Positions 51,741 through 60,509 of a stretch of 64,000 bases of DNA are shown here, piece by piece. Made by a program: the position numbers and the translations under genes. Within the stretch, counting starts at the first letter, position 1. Each line of letters starts with the position of its first letter. Location: assembly GCF_003340495.1 (NCBI RefSeq), contig NZ_QASA01000001.1:5890001-5954000 (forward strand). The letters are read 5' to 3'. The notes below the pieces were generated by a model. The model made no database searches and was not told the DNA's origin. It saw nothing but the letters and a program-made list of their open reading frames with translations. Origin of the DNA: Adhaeribacter pallidiroseus. Its GTDB lineage: Bacteria; Bacteroidota; Bacteroidia; Cytophagales; Hymenobacteraceae.

Positions 51741-52454
51741 TTAAGAAAGCTGACGTAAATAAAGCTGAATCGTATTCTCCAGGCCTAAATACAACGCGTC
51801 GCAAATAAGCGCGTGACCAATGGAAACCTCCAGTAAACCCGGAATATTTTGCTTCAGGTATTTTAAATTATCTAAATCCAGATCGTGGCCCGCGTTAATG
51901 CCTAAACCTAAGGCTACGGCTCGCTCGGCAGCTTGGGCGTACGGCGCAATGGCTTGATCGCGGTTTTGGTGGTAATGGCTGGCGTAGGCTTCGGTGTATA
52001 ATTCAATACGATCGGTACCGGTTTCAGCGGCTCCTTCTACCATTTCTACCACCGGGTCTACGAATATCGACACTCGGGTGCCGATGCTTTTTAAGTCTGC
52101 GATAATTTTTTTTAAAAAATCCTGATGGCGCAAGGTATCCCAACCCGCATTAGAGGTGATGGCATCGGGCGCATCGGGCACTAATGTTACTTGTTCCGGT
52201 ACTACTTTTTTTACCAGCTCTAAAAATTCCGGCGTAGGGTTGCCTTCTATGTTAAACTCAGTGGTTACTACTTTTTTTAAATCCAGCACGTCTTGGTAGC
52301 GAATGTGGCGCTCGTCGGGCCGGGGGTGTACCGTAATCCCCTGAGATCCGAATCGTTCGCAGTCTAAAGCGCTTTGTACCAGGTTGGGCCGGTTGCCACC
52401 CCGGGCATTCCGGAGCGTAGCAATTTTATTTATGTTTACGCTGAGTTTGGTCAT
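51741..52454 (-). CDS. pdxJ: Pyridoxine 5'-phosphate synthase
   Basis: PdxJ condenses aminoacetone phosphate and deoxyxylulose 5-phosphate to PNP, the last ring-forming step of vitamin B6 synthesis. The 237-residue TIM barrel starts [20 protein letters not shown] and has [58 protein letters not shown] and [15 protein letters not shown], all family signatures. In this phylum pdxJ commonly neighbours the plus-strand hydrolase, CBS and nadK genes; here it is divergent from them with ~360 bp between. Confidence 0.97.
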   Translation of the reverse strand: MTKLSVNINKIATLRNARGGNRPNLVQSALDCERFGSQGITVHPRPDERHIRYQDVLDLKKVVTTEFNIEGNPTPEFLELVKKVVPEQVTLVPDAPDAITSNAGWDTLRHQDFLKKIIADLKSIGTRVSIFVDPVVEMVEGAAETGTDRIELYTEAYASHYHQNRDQAIAPYAQAAERAVALGLGINAGHDLDLDNLKYLKQNIPGLLEVSIGHALICDALYLGLENTIQLYLRQLS

Positions 52455-52559
52455 TTTTTAGATGTTAGATATTGGACGTTAGACCTTAGACTAGATAACA
52501 GAACCATTTACGAAGACAAAAATTTAAAAATAGGTATTTTGCCAAAATTAGCTTTGAGT

Positions 52560-52633
52560 ATTATTTTTAATAAAGCACCAATTAATAATACTTTACTTAT
52601 CAAACAACGAACAACTAATAACGAACAACTCCA
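52560..52633 (+). repeat. Dispersed ~110-bp intergenic repeat, copy 5 (right part)
   Basis: TATCAAACAACGAACAACTA followed by ATAACGAACAACT matches the right block of the other four copies; a weak left block TTTTGCCAAAATTA is at ~52536. It lies in the divergent gap between pdxJ and the YqeY gene, which otherwise shows no feature. Confidence 0.55.
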
Positions 52634-52814
52634 TATCGCCTTTTTGCGGCTCACTGGCCGTTGGTGTTTGTTCGGCTTCGGCTAAATACAAATTTATTTA
52701 GTAATTTCAACCCTGCGGACGATCACGAGTTCGATAACAATCATTGGCAGGTCGAAATTGTTCGCCAGAAAGTTAAATATCTGTATTCATCCGAAAAACA
52801 AAAAATCAAAAACT

Positions 52815-53276
52815 ATGAGTTTAAAAGAAAAAATAGAAGGCGACATTAAAAAAGCCATGCTGGCCAAAGATAAAGTTCGTTTAGAAGCTTTGCGCAGCAT
52901 AAAATCCCAAATATTATTGGCCGAAACGGAAAAAGGCGCTTCTGAAAATTTAACTACCGATGCCGAGTTAAAATTATTAACCAAAGCAGCTAAACAACGC
53001 CGTGAATCGGCCGAAATTTTTGCGAAGCAAAGCCGCACAGATTTAGAAGAAGTAGAATTAGCGCAGTTAGCCGTAATAGAACAATATTTACCGGCTCAGT
53101 TAGACGAAGGCGATTTGCGGGCTCGGTTAGTAGAAATTATTCAGCGCGTGGGTGCTACCGGTCCATCGGATTTAGGCAAAGTTATGGGCGTAGCGGCGCG
53201 CGAACTCAGCGGCCAGGCCGATGGTAGAGCTATTTCGGCAGCGGTGAATCAATTATTAAATAACACTAACGCTTAA
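52815..53276 (+). CDS. GatB/YqeY-domain protein
   Basis: A 153-residue helical protein from ATG 52815 (MSLKEKIEGDIKKAMLAKDK); an earlier ATG at 52758 is unlikely. EALRSIKSQILLAETEKGAS, AAKQRRESAEIFAKQSR, EQYLPAQLDEGDL and SDLGKVMGVAARELSGQADG are standard YqeY blocks. The domain resembles the tRNA-binding tail of GatB, and the protein may modulate amidotransfer or tRNA handling. It is first in a plus-strand run; CvpA follows 7 bp later. Confidence 0.93.
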   Translation: MSLKEKIEGDIKKAMLAKDKVRLEALRSIKSQILLAETEKGASENLTTDAELKLLTKAAKQRRESAEIFAKQSRTDLEEVELAQLAVIEQYLPAQLDEGDLRARLVEIIQRVGATGPSDLGKVMGVAARELSGQADGRAISAAVNQLLNNTNA

Positions 53277-53283
53277 TTATACC

Positions 53284-53802
53284 TTGACTACCTTTGACTT
53301 TTTTCTGCTGGCGCCTATTGCCTACGGTGCCTTTAGAGGTTTCCAAAAAGGGCTATTGCTCGAAGTGGTATCGTTGGTAGCTTGGTTTATCGCGGTTATT
53401 CTGGGCTTGCAGTTTTTAAACCTGGCTATTCCAACTATGCGCGGGTTTATTGGCGAAGCTTATGGTTTTTTGCCTTTTGTTACCTTTATCGTGGTTTTTA
53501 TTTTAATTATTATGGCGGTGCGGGTAGTAGGTATTCTGGCTAAAAAAGTAATTCACCTAACCCCGCTGGGTATGTTCGACAGCTTAGGTGGCGGCGTGTT
53601 GGGTGGCTTAATTTGGTGCTTAGGCGTTAGTCTGTTTTTGTACGGTTTAAATTTAACCGGCATTACTATTACCGACACCGCCCTTAAAAAATCGGAATTT
53701 TACCCGGTAATTGTAAAAGCTACGCCTTATGCCTTAGAAGTGCTGGGCTTTTTTCTGCCATTTGTTACCTCTTTATTAACCACTTTAAAAGGTTTATTTT
53801 AA
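53284..53802 (+). CDS. CvpA-family membrane protein
   Basis: A 172-residue protein with four helices: FDFFLLAPIAYGAFRGFQKG, LEVVSLVAWFIAVILGLQFL, FVTFIVVFILIIMAVRVVGI, and a glycine-rich helix SLGGGVLGGLIWCLGVSLFL. This is the CvpA pattern, linked to colicin V production and envelope stress. The only sensible start is TTG at 53284; no ATG or GTG fits. Translation is probably coupled to the YqeY gene upstream. Confidence 0.9.
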   Translation: MTTFDFFLLAPIAYGAFRGFQKGLLLEVVSLVAWFIAVILGLQFLNLAIPTMRGFIGEAYGFLPFVTFIVVFILIIMAVRVVGILAKKVIHLTPLGMFDSLGGGVLGGLIWCLGVSLFLYGLNLTGITITDTALKKSEFYPVIVKATPYALEVLGFFLPFVTSLLTTLKGLF

Positions 53803-53852
53803 ATTTATAGCGTGCCGGTAAGCAGGCGCACCCCACAATTTTACGCGGCGCT

Positions 53853-54422
53853 TTGATTTTACTCTTAGATTCGTTCGATTCTTTTACGTATAATCTGCTG
53901 GATTATTTCGGGCAGTTGGGTGTAACCGCCCAAGTGGTGCGTAATAGTGTCCCTTTGGCGCAGATCCAGCTCTTAGATTTTCAGGCCATTGTGCTGTCGC
54001 CGGGACCCGGCAAGCCGCGAGAAGCCGGGGTTTTAATGGAATTAATAGATTTCTATCACGATAAATTACCTATGCTGGGAATTTGCCTGGGGCACCAGGC
54101 CATGGGAGAGTTTTTTGGGGCTACCTTGGTGAAAGGCATCAAACCCATGCACGGCAAAGTTTCGGAAATTACCTGCGCACCCGATCCGATTTTTGCCGGC
54201 CTGCCCCGCACCATGCCGGTAGTGCGGTATCATTCGCTGGTATTGCAGCAGCCCAGCGTGCACATGGTACCTTTGGCCTATACGGCGGCCGGCGAACTGA
54301 TGGCGTTCCGGCATGTATCGTTGCCCTTGTATGCTTTGCAGTTTCATCCGGAGGCTGCTTTAACTACTTACGGCTTGCATATTCTGCGTAATTGGGTTAC
54401 TATTGCTGGTATCAAAAAGTAA
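53853..54422 (+). CDS. Class I glutamine amidotransferase, aminodeoxychorismate/anthranilate synthase component II
   Basis: A 189-residue protein that releases ammonia from glutamine for chorismate amination. It starts with TTG: ILLLDSFDSFTYNLLDYFGQ. Blocks are VLSPGPGKPREAGVL, GICLGHQAMGEFFGA (catalytic Cys in GICLGH), YHSLVLQQ and ALQFHPEAALT (catalytic His and Glu). The synthase partner is not in the window, so PabA and TrpG roles cannot be separated. It is in the same run as CvpA, 50 bp downstream. Confidence 0.92.
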   Translation: MILLLDSFDSFTYNLLDYFGQLGVTAQVVRNSVPLAQIQLLDFQAIVLSPGPGKPREAGVLMELIDFYHDKLPMLGICLGHQAMGEFFGATLVKGIKPMHGKVSEITCAPDPIFAGLPRTMPVVRYHSLVLQQPSVHMVPLAYTAAGELMAFRHVSLPLYALQFHPEAALTTYGLHILRNWVTIAGIKK

Positions 54423-54453
54423 AAAATTTAAAAAATAAGGTTTATCCTGAGGA

Positions 54454-55212
54454 ATGGAGTTTACAATTAAAGAAGAAGGTGATTTTAAATACATCGACGA
54501 GGGCGAAGGCGAAGTACTATTGCTGCTCCACGGATTATTTGGGGCACTCAGTAACTGGGCGGGCGTTATAAATAATTTTTCCGACCGCTACCGGGTAGTT
54601 ATTCCGTTAATGCCCATCTACGAAATGCCCTTGCGCGAAGCAGGCGTACCCGGCTTAACCACGTTTATAGAAAAATTTGTCTCTTTAAAACACCTGAATA
54701 ACTTTACCTTATTAGGTAATTCTTTAGGCGGCCATATTGCTTTGGTGTATACCCTTAACAATATTTCGCGGGTAAAAAGGTTAGTACTAACGGGCAGCTC
54801 GGGTTTGTTCGAAGATTCGATGGGCAGCACCTTTCCGAAACGCGGGAACTACGGTTACATAAAAGAGCGGGTAGAATTTACTTTTTACCAACCCGAAACC
54901 GCTACCAAAGAACTGGTAGACGAGGTTTTTTCGATTACAAACAGTAATTCTAAAGTGCTCCGGATTATTGCCATAGCTAAATCGGCACAACGCCATAACA
55001 TGACAAAAGATATTACCCGCATTACCGTGCCTACGTGTTTGATTTGGGGCTTAAACGATACCATTACCCCGCCGCACGTAGCGCATGAGTTTAACCGGTT
55101 AATTAAAGGATCAATCTTACATTTTGTAGATAAATGTTCGCACGCGCCCATGATGGAACAACCCGAAGTTTTTAATAAATATTTAGAGAAATTTCTGGAG
55201 TTGAATCCCTAA
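54454..55212 (+). CDS. Alpha/beta hydrolase
   Basis: A 252-residue hydrolase: LLLLHGLFGALSNW (oxyanion), VIPLMPIYEMPLREAG, nucleophile elbow LGNSLGGHIALVY, CLIWGLNDTITPPHVA (catalytic Asp) and VDKCSHAPMMEQPE (catalytic His). The elbow has Gly-Asn-Ser-Leu-Gly in place of Gly-His-Ser, as in meta-cleavage-type and BioH-like hydrolases. In Bacteroidota this gene is a common neighbour of CBS and nadK genes. The substrate is unknown. Confidence 0.9.
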   Translation: MEFTIKEEGDFKYIDEGEGEVLLLLHGLFGALSNWAGVINNFSDRYRVVIPLMPIYEMPLREAGVPGLTTFIEKFVSLKHLNNFTLLGNSLGGHIALVYTLNNISRVKRLVLTGSSGLFEDSMGSTFPKRGNYGYIKERVEFTFYQPETATKELVDEVFSITNSNSKVLRIIAIAKSAQRHNMTKDITRITVPTCLIWGLNDTITPPHVAHEFNRLIKGSILHFVDKCSHAPMMEQPEVFNKYLEKFLELNP

Positions 55213-55293
55213 TAGCGGCAAAATACGTAAGTGAATTAAATAAAATAAATTTCCGTTTTACCTATAGTAAACAGAAAGGCAGAAGTAAACCGC

Positions 55294-55959
55294 ATGATCG
55301 CAGAAGAGCTAATAAACCAAATGATTCCACCCCTTAAGCTATCGGATACGCCAGCCAAGGCGGTGCGGTGGATGGAAGAATTCCGGGTAAACCAGCTTCC
55401 GGTGGTAAAGCTGCGTCAATTTTTAGGTTTAATTACCGAAGAAGACATTCTGGAAGCCAAAGTGGCCCATGAGTCTTTACAAACGGTTCCTTTTGGATAC
55501 GAAGATGTATTTGTGCTGCACAACCAGCATTTTTATAACGTAATGGAAACGGCCATTAAAAATAAAGTGCAGGTGGTGCCGGTCCTCGATGAGCAACGCG
55601 AGTTTTTGGGCGTTATTACCGTGAACGATACCATTTCGGCTTTCGGGCAAATGTCAGCCTTGCAAGGGCAGGGCGGTATTCTGGTACTCAGCATGAACGA
55701 GCGCGATTATTCCCTTACCGAAATCAGCCGTTTAGTGGAAAGTAACAACGCTAAAATTCTGAGTTCTTATGTGTCGCCCGACGAAGTAGACCCTTTTCGA
55801 ATTCGATTAACCCTCAAGATTAACACCAGCGACCTGAAGCGCATTATTGCTACTTTCGAACGTTTTAATTACCGCATTACGGCCCAGTACCAGGATGCCA
55901 CCGAAGAGAAAGATGACCAGGACCGTTTAGATATGCTTCTGCGGTTTATTAATATATAA
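55294..55959 (+). CDS. Two-CBS-domain protein
   Basis: A 221-residue protein: two CBS motifs (SDTPAKAVRWMEEFRVNQLP at ~18-37 and HNQHFYNVMETAIKNKVQVV at ~75-95) form a nucleotide-binding pair. An ACT-like C-terminal part follows (LSMNERDYSLTEISRLVESN ... RITAQYQ). CBS pairs sense AMP, ATP or NAD-type ligands. Its position before the barrel protein and nadK is conserved in this phylum, suggesting a link to NAD or envelope synthesis. The stop is 3 bp before the next start. Confidence 0.9.
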   Translation: MIAEELINQMIPPLKLSDTPAKAVRWMEEFRVNQLPVVKLRQFLGLITEEDILEAKVAHESLQTVPFGYEDVFVLHNQHFYNVMETAIKNKVQVVPVLDEQREFLGVITVNDTISAFGQMSALQGQGGILVLSMNERDYSLTEISRLVESNNAKILSSYVSPDEVDPFRIRLTLKINTSDLKRIIATFERFNYRITAQYQDATEEKDDQDRLDMLLRFINI

Positions 55960-55962
55960 CCG

Positions 55963-57411
55963 GTGCGGAGTTTTCCGTTTTTTTTAATTTTTTTCTTTTT
56001 TAGTGGGCTACCCAGTATAGCACAAATGTCTGCTGGGTCGGCACCGGGTATTTCGGTTGATTCTGCGCAAAACATATTCGGCTGCCCCACCGACTCGGGG
56101 CAAGTGCAGATCCGCAGCATTCAGTTCGAAGGTAATAAAATCACGCAGGATAAAATCCTGCGGGCAGAGCTTAACCTGCAAGAAGGCAACGGGGTAACCC
56201 TTACCGACTTAAAGCAACGCTTAGCCGAAAATCAGTTGCGGTTGTATAACTTACAACTTTTTCATTGGGTGCGCTACATCACGCTTTGCGAAAACGGGCA
56301 GTTACATCTTATTTTTACGGTGCAGGAACGCTGGTACATTTGGCCGGTTCCTATCTTTTCGTTGGCTGACCGCAATATTAACGCCTGGCTGCAGCACCAC
56401 GATTGGCACCGGATTGATTACGGCCTGCACCTGGATGTTAAAAATTTTCGGGGTTTAAACGAAACGCTCCGGGCCAATGTGCAGCACGGCTATAATCGCA
56501 AATTGGAAGTGTTTTACCGAAAACCAACCGTTGGCCGTTTAAAAATTGGAGCTACTTTAGCCGCTTCGTTTTACCGCAGCCACGCCTTAGATTACACCAC
56601 CGAAGATAACCGCTTGCTTACTCTGCACCAGAATAATGGTTTTGCCGTGCAGCGCATTTACGTATCGCCGGGCTTGCTTTACCGGCCCGATGTGCAACAC
56701 CAAACTGCCCTTACCTTTACTTATAACTGGCAACAAATTTCCGGAGAAGCGTTTATTTTAAATTCAGTGTATTTTCTAGGTCAGCAGAAAAGGCAGTTTG
56801 CCGAAGTAAACCTGGTGCATACCCGCAATTTCCGGAATACTTTTTCGTATCCATTATCGGGGAGTTATTTGCAGATAGGTTTTTCTCAAAGATTGTACAG
56901 CCATAATAGCGGGGGTAATGCCAGCACTTCCCTTCGGGCCAAATACAGTAGGTATATTCCTTTATCCGCCAATTGGTTTTACAGTTTTGGTCTGGAAGGC
57001 AAATCTATGCTCACGCAGCATCCTGCTTTTGCCGATAATCAGGTATTGGGTTATGGCACGGTACTCGTGCGAGGATACCAGTTGTATGTGGTAGGCGGGC
57101 AACAGTTTGGTTTAGCCAAGCAAAGCATTTCCCGGAATATTTTATCGCCCCGCGAAATAGAGCTAAGTTTTATTAAAAGTCCTAAGTTTAACCGGATTCC
57201 GTTGAGTATTTACCTGAATGGCTTTACCGATACGGGGTATGCCCACGATAAATATTATTCGGCCGAAAACAGTTTTGCCAATCGCTTGTTGCTTTCGGCA
57301 GGAATCGGTTTGCACCTTGTTACGTATTACGATAAAGTTGTTACTTTGGAGTATACTTTAACCAACACCGGGCAAACCGGATTTTTTGTGAACACAGGCA
57401 TTCCATTTTAA
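55963..57411 (+). CDS. BamA/TamA-like outer membrane protein with one POTRA domain
   Basis: A 482-residue protein starting with GTG (RSFPFFLIFFFFSGLPSIAQ, signal peptide). Residues ~45-115 form a POTRA domain (IRSIQFEGNKITQDKILRAE, LAENQLRLYNLQLFHWVRYI). The rest, ~120-482, is a beta-barrel of alternating residues ending TNTGQTGFFVNTGIPF with terminal Phe, as outer membrane barrels do. It is shorter than BamA at 61265 (one POTRA against five) and probably a specialised insertase or transporter. It directly precedes nadK (9 bp). Confidence 0.88.
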   Translation: MRSFPFFLIFFFFSGLPSIAQMSAGSAPGISVDSAQNIFGCPTDSGQVQIRSIQFEGNKITQDKILRAELNLQEGNGVTLTDLKQRLAENQLRLYNLQLFHWVRYITLCENGQLHLIFTVQERWYIWPVPIFSLADRNINAWLQHHDWHRIDYGLHLDVKNFRGLNETLRANVQHGYNRKLEVFYRKPTVGRLKIGATLAASFYRSHALDYTTEDNRLLTLHQNNGFAVQRIYVSPGLLYRPDVQHQTALTFTYNWQQISGEAFILNSVYFLGQQKRQFAEVNLVHTRNFRNTFSYPLSGSYLQIGFSQRLYSHNSGGNASTSLRAKYSRYIPLSANWFYSFGLEGKSMLTQHPAFADNQVLGYGTVLVRGYQLYVVGGQQFGLAKQSISRNILSPREIELSFIKSPKFNRIPLSIYLNGFTDTGYAHDKYYSAENSFANRLLLSAGIGLHLVTYYDKVVTLEYTLTNTGQTGFFVNTGIPF

Positions 57412-57419
57412 AATTTTAC

Positions 57420-58301
57420 ATGAAAGTAGCTATCCTGGGGAAGCCTTTTACCGAAGCGCTGTTGCCGTACATTCAAAAACTTTTTGATGAACTAGCCGCA
57501 CGCCACACCGAAATAACCATTGTAGAATATTTTAAAATTTATCTGCAAAACCATATCCATTTGCCGCCAGGTGTTGATACTTTCCGGCGAGGCGATGCGC
57601 TACTGGGAGTAGACTTTGTGTTAAGCATTGGCGGCGATGGCACCTTACTCGATACCATTACGTACGTAGGGGCCAAACAAATCCCCATTGTGGGCATTAA
57701 CACCGGCCGCTTAGGCTTTTTAGCCACGGTACCTTTCGACCAAACCGCACCCGCCATTGAGGCGCTTTACCAGGGCCAGTATACCCTGGATGAACGGTCT
57801 TTAATCCGGGCCGAAACCGATTCCGAAATATTCGACGGGATTAATTTTGGTTTAAACGAGTTTTCGATTTTAAAAACAGATACTTCCACCATGATTGTGG
57901 TGCATACTTACATTGATGGCGAATATCTGAATTCGTACTGGGCCGATGGCTTAATTGTAGCAACGCCCACGGGTTCTACGGGGTATTCTTTAAGTTGCGG
58001 AGGGCCAGTAGTTTTACCGCAAACCAACAATTTTGTTATTTCCCCCGTATGTCCGCATAATTTAAATGTTCGTCCGTTAATAGTTTCAGATAAGAGCGTT
58101 TTATCGTTTGAAATTGAAGGACGCAGTAATAATTTTTTAGTTTCCCTCGATTCCCGGTCTAAACCGGTAGATGCTTCCATTAAAATTGCCGTAAAACGGG
58201 AAAACTTTAATGCGCGATTGGTGAAAATTACGGGGGCTAATTTCTTAAATACGCTGCGGACCAAGTTAAATTGGGGCTTCGATAAGCGAAATGATTTATA
58301 A
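57420..58301 (+). CDS. nadK: NAD kinase
   Basis: NadK phosphorylates NAD to NADP. The 293-residue protein has VDFVLSIGGDGTLLDTITYV with the GGDGT motif, IPIVGINTGRLGFLATVP, NGLNEFS-type INFGLNEFSILK, WADGLIVATPTGSTGYSLSC and GPVVLPQTNNFVISPVCPHN, all diagnostic. It is cytosolic. The same plus-strand run holds CBS and envelope genes. Confidence 0.97.
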   Translation: MKVAILGKPFTEALLPYIQKLFDELAARHTEITIVEYFKIYLQNHIHLPPGVDTFRRGDALLGVDFVLSIGGDGTLLDTITYVGAKQIPIVGINTGRLGFLATVPFDQTAPAIEALYQGQYTLDERSLIRAETDSEIFDGINFGLNEFSILKTDTSTMIVVHTYIDGEYLNSYWADGLIVATPTGSTGYSLSCGGPVVLPQTNNFVISPVCPHNLNVRPLIVSDKSVLSFEIEGRSNNFLVSLDSRSKPVDASIKIAVKRENFNARLVKITGANFLNTLRTKLNWGFDKRNDL

Positions 58302-58409
58302 AGAATGCCCTGATTGGTTAAAAATATTTTTTAATCTATATTAAATTTCTAATTTTGGACAGATTACACCTATTCAGCAAAGTAACAATATCTGCAGCAT
58401 AGTATACTT

Positions 58410-59453
58410 GTGATGGAAGTGAAAACAAAAATTGGTTGTGCCTCGGTTGTTTTTTTAATTTTTTTATTAGCCACAACGGTTAATGATGCTTATAGTCAAA
58501 GTTGGGCGAAGCAAAGGCGTTATAGAAAAACAGGCATTAATTTGCATGTTTACGATGCGTATGGCCAACGCTGGTTGAAAAAAAGACGGTATTCTACTAT
58601 TGGAATTAACCTGAATGCCATTAATTATTTTGGCGAAATGGCACCCGATGCCAATATCGCTAGTTTGCGGGTGCTTTCTACCCGATTAAATATAGGTGCT
58701 AATTACACCTATAAATTTACTCCCCGCCTCTCGGCGCGCGGTAATATAATGTGGGGCCGTTTATACGGGGATGATTCAAAAAGCGCCGCGGAAAACGAAT
58801 CAGATAATGTGCCCCGGTTTCAGCGCAACTTAAATTTCCGGAACGATCTGGTTGAATTTAGCGCGGTGGCCATATATGAAATATACGAAAACCGCTTTCC
58901 GTACCGTCGTCGGCCCGATTTCATGCCTTATGTTTTTGCCGGTTTAGGTGTTTTTCATCATAATCCCAAAGCTTATTTTAATGGGGAAGGCATGGCCGCC
59001 GGTTGGCATGCTTTACAGCCTTTGGGCACCGAAGGGCAATACGTTCCGGATCGGGAAAGTAAAAATTATCCCAAGCCGTATCGGAAGATTCAGTTAGCTA
59101 TTCCGGTTGGTATTGGTGCTAAATACAAACTGGATGCTAATTTTGATATAGGATTTGAAATTTGCTGGCGCAAAACTTTTACGGATTACCTGGACGACGT
59201 AAGTAGTAATTACGCGGATAAAGGAGAACTGGCTGCCGCTAACGGTAACAATGCCGCTTTACTATCAGACCGGAGCGGCGATTCTGGTTTTACCCCGGTT
59301 TTAACCGATCCGTATGGCTACAAGTACATAAATGGTTTTGGTTTAAAAGGGGATCAGCGCGGCGATGTAACTGATAAAGATTGGTATATTACAACGGGCG
59401 TGTCTTTGTATTATATTTTACCGAAACAAGTTAAAAATCCCAAAATAAGGTAA
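58410..59453 (+). CDS. DUF6089-type outer membrane beta-barrel protein
   Basis: A 347-residue protein with a signal peptide ending NDAYSQ. The barrel repeats are of the DUF6089 kind: TIGINLNAINYFGEMAPDAN, LSTRLNIGANYTYKFTPRLS, ARGNIMWGRLYGDDS, LVEFSAVAIYEIYENRFPYR and YVFAGLGVFHHNPKAYF; the C-terminus (DWYITTGVSLYYILPK) fits a final strand. The N-terminal 40 residues contain an internal repeat, WAKQRRYRKTGINLHVYDAY then WLKKRRYSTIGINLNAINYF. The gene is followed by a terminator and a broken paralogue. Confidence 0.88.
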   Translation: MMEVKTKIGCASVVFLIFLLATTVNDAYSQSWAKQRRYRKTGINLHVYDAYGQRWLKKRRYSTIGINLNAINYFGEMAPDANIASLRVLSTRLNIGANYTYKFTPRLSARGNIMWGRLYGDDSKSAAENESDNVPRFQRNLNFRNDLVEFSAVAIYEIYENRFPYRRRPDFMPYVFAGLGVFHHNPKAYFNGEGMAAGWHALQPLGTEGQYVPDRESKNYPKPYRKIQLAIPVGIGAKYKLDANFDIGFEICWRKTFTDYLDDVSSNYADKGELAAANGNNAALLSDRSGDSGFTPVLTDPYGYKYINGFGLKGDQRGDVTDKDWYITTGVSLYYILPKQVKNPKIR

Positions 59454-59519
59454 TACGATGAAGTAAACTTTACTTTACTTATTTAGTTTTTTCATGTTCA
59501 AACCAGGTGTACGCACTAC

Positions 59520-59559
59520 ACTCCTTATTACTTTTTTAGCAGTAAGGAGTATTTTTTTT
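59520..59559 (+). terminator. Rho-independent terminator after DUF6089 gene
   Basis: ACTCCTTATTACT and AGCAGTAAGGAGT pair (one G-U, one mismatch) around a T-rich loop and run into eight T, 65 bp after the stop. The following broken gene begins directly behind the T tract. Confidence 0.85.
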
Positions 59560-59570
59560 GTAATAAATTA

Positions 59571-60229
59571 TTTGCGCAAAATACCAGCGAAATAGGCGGC
59601 GGCATAGGCGGGTTGGTTTATAAAGGCGAAGTAGCGCCTAATTACCGTTTTCAAAATAATCGTCCCGGAGCCGTTCTCTTTTATAAAAAGACATTTCTAA
59701 GCCAGTTACCTTAAAGGCTAATTTAATGGCTGGCTTTTTACGGGCTAAAGATGAAAACGCCGATTTGCCCGTTAATACTTTCCGGCAGGCAAATATTAAA
59801 ACTAACCTGGTAGAGTTATCGGCTGGGTTAGAATACAACTTTCTCGATTATTATAACCAACGGCGGCGTACCCGCTGGACTCCTTATTACTTTATTAGCT
59901 TTGCCGCTGCCCGCTTTAATAATAAAGCCGAATTACAAGGCAGAGAAAAACCCGCCGAAAGTGCTACTGTTCTTTCTATACCTACCGGCATTGGTTTTAA
60001 ATACGCCTTATCGTATAACTGGAATTTAGGTTTAGAGGTAGGCGCCCGGAAAACCTTGGCTCAGAACGGCGATCGGTTAGATTACCTGCAAACCAAAGAT
60101 TACGCGGGATTATCTGCTCGCCAACTCCCGCATACCGATCCCTATAATAACGACTGGTACTTCTATAATGGCTTAAGCCTCTCGTATACCTTTTATAAAT
60201 TGCTTTGTCCACCAGCCGCTTACAAATAA
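59571..60229 (+). pseudogene. Broken DUF6089-type barrel gene
   Basis: After the terminator a frame reads LFAQNTSEIGGGIGGLVYKG then EVAPNYRFQNNRPGAVLFYK, the mature N-terminus of a DUF6089 protein, but signal peptide and start codon are missing. At ~59690-59705 the frame shifts by one base, and the second part (KPVTLKANLMAGFLRAKDEN ... NGLSLSYTFYKL) continues to the stop at 60229. So the copy is 5'-truncated and frameshifted. An ATG at 59728 could still start a ~167-residue C-terminal piece, without export signal. Confidence 0.8.
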
Positions 60230-60509
60230 TTTAAAAAAATCTGCTCAGGCAACCTCACGGGTGCGTTGTGCATCTGGTAAATACCCGGTTTAATTAATAA
60301 AATCAATAATGTAATTACAGGAGCTTTCTTTAAGCTAAAATCGCTGGTACTGCGGCAGTAAACAAGGCTTTATATAATGTTACTTCCTGAAAATCAGTTA
60401 TTTTTTAAATTTTTCTCATTGCTGCTGGGTAAAGGAAATAATTGTTTATTACGGATTCATAACGCATAATTGCCAGGGTTTTTGTAACTTGCGCGGAAAT
60501 TTGGGTTGA

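Noticed and set aside
59494-59601. ATG at 59494 as the start of the second DUF6089 gene
   Set aside because: The frame runs through a terminator hairpin and T tract into a stop; the hydrophobic look comes from the hairpin sequence.
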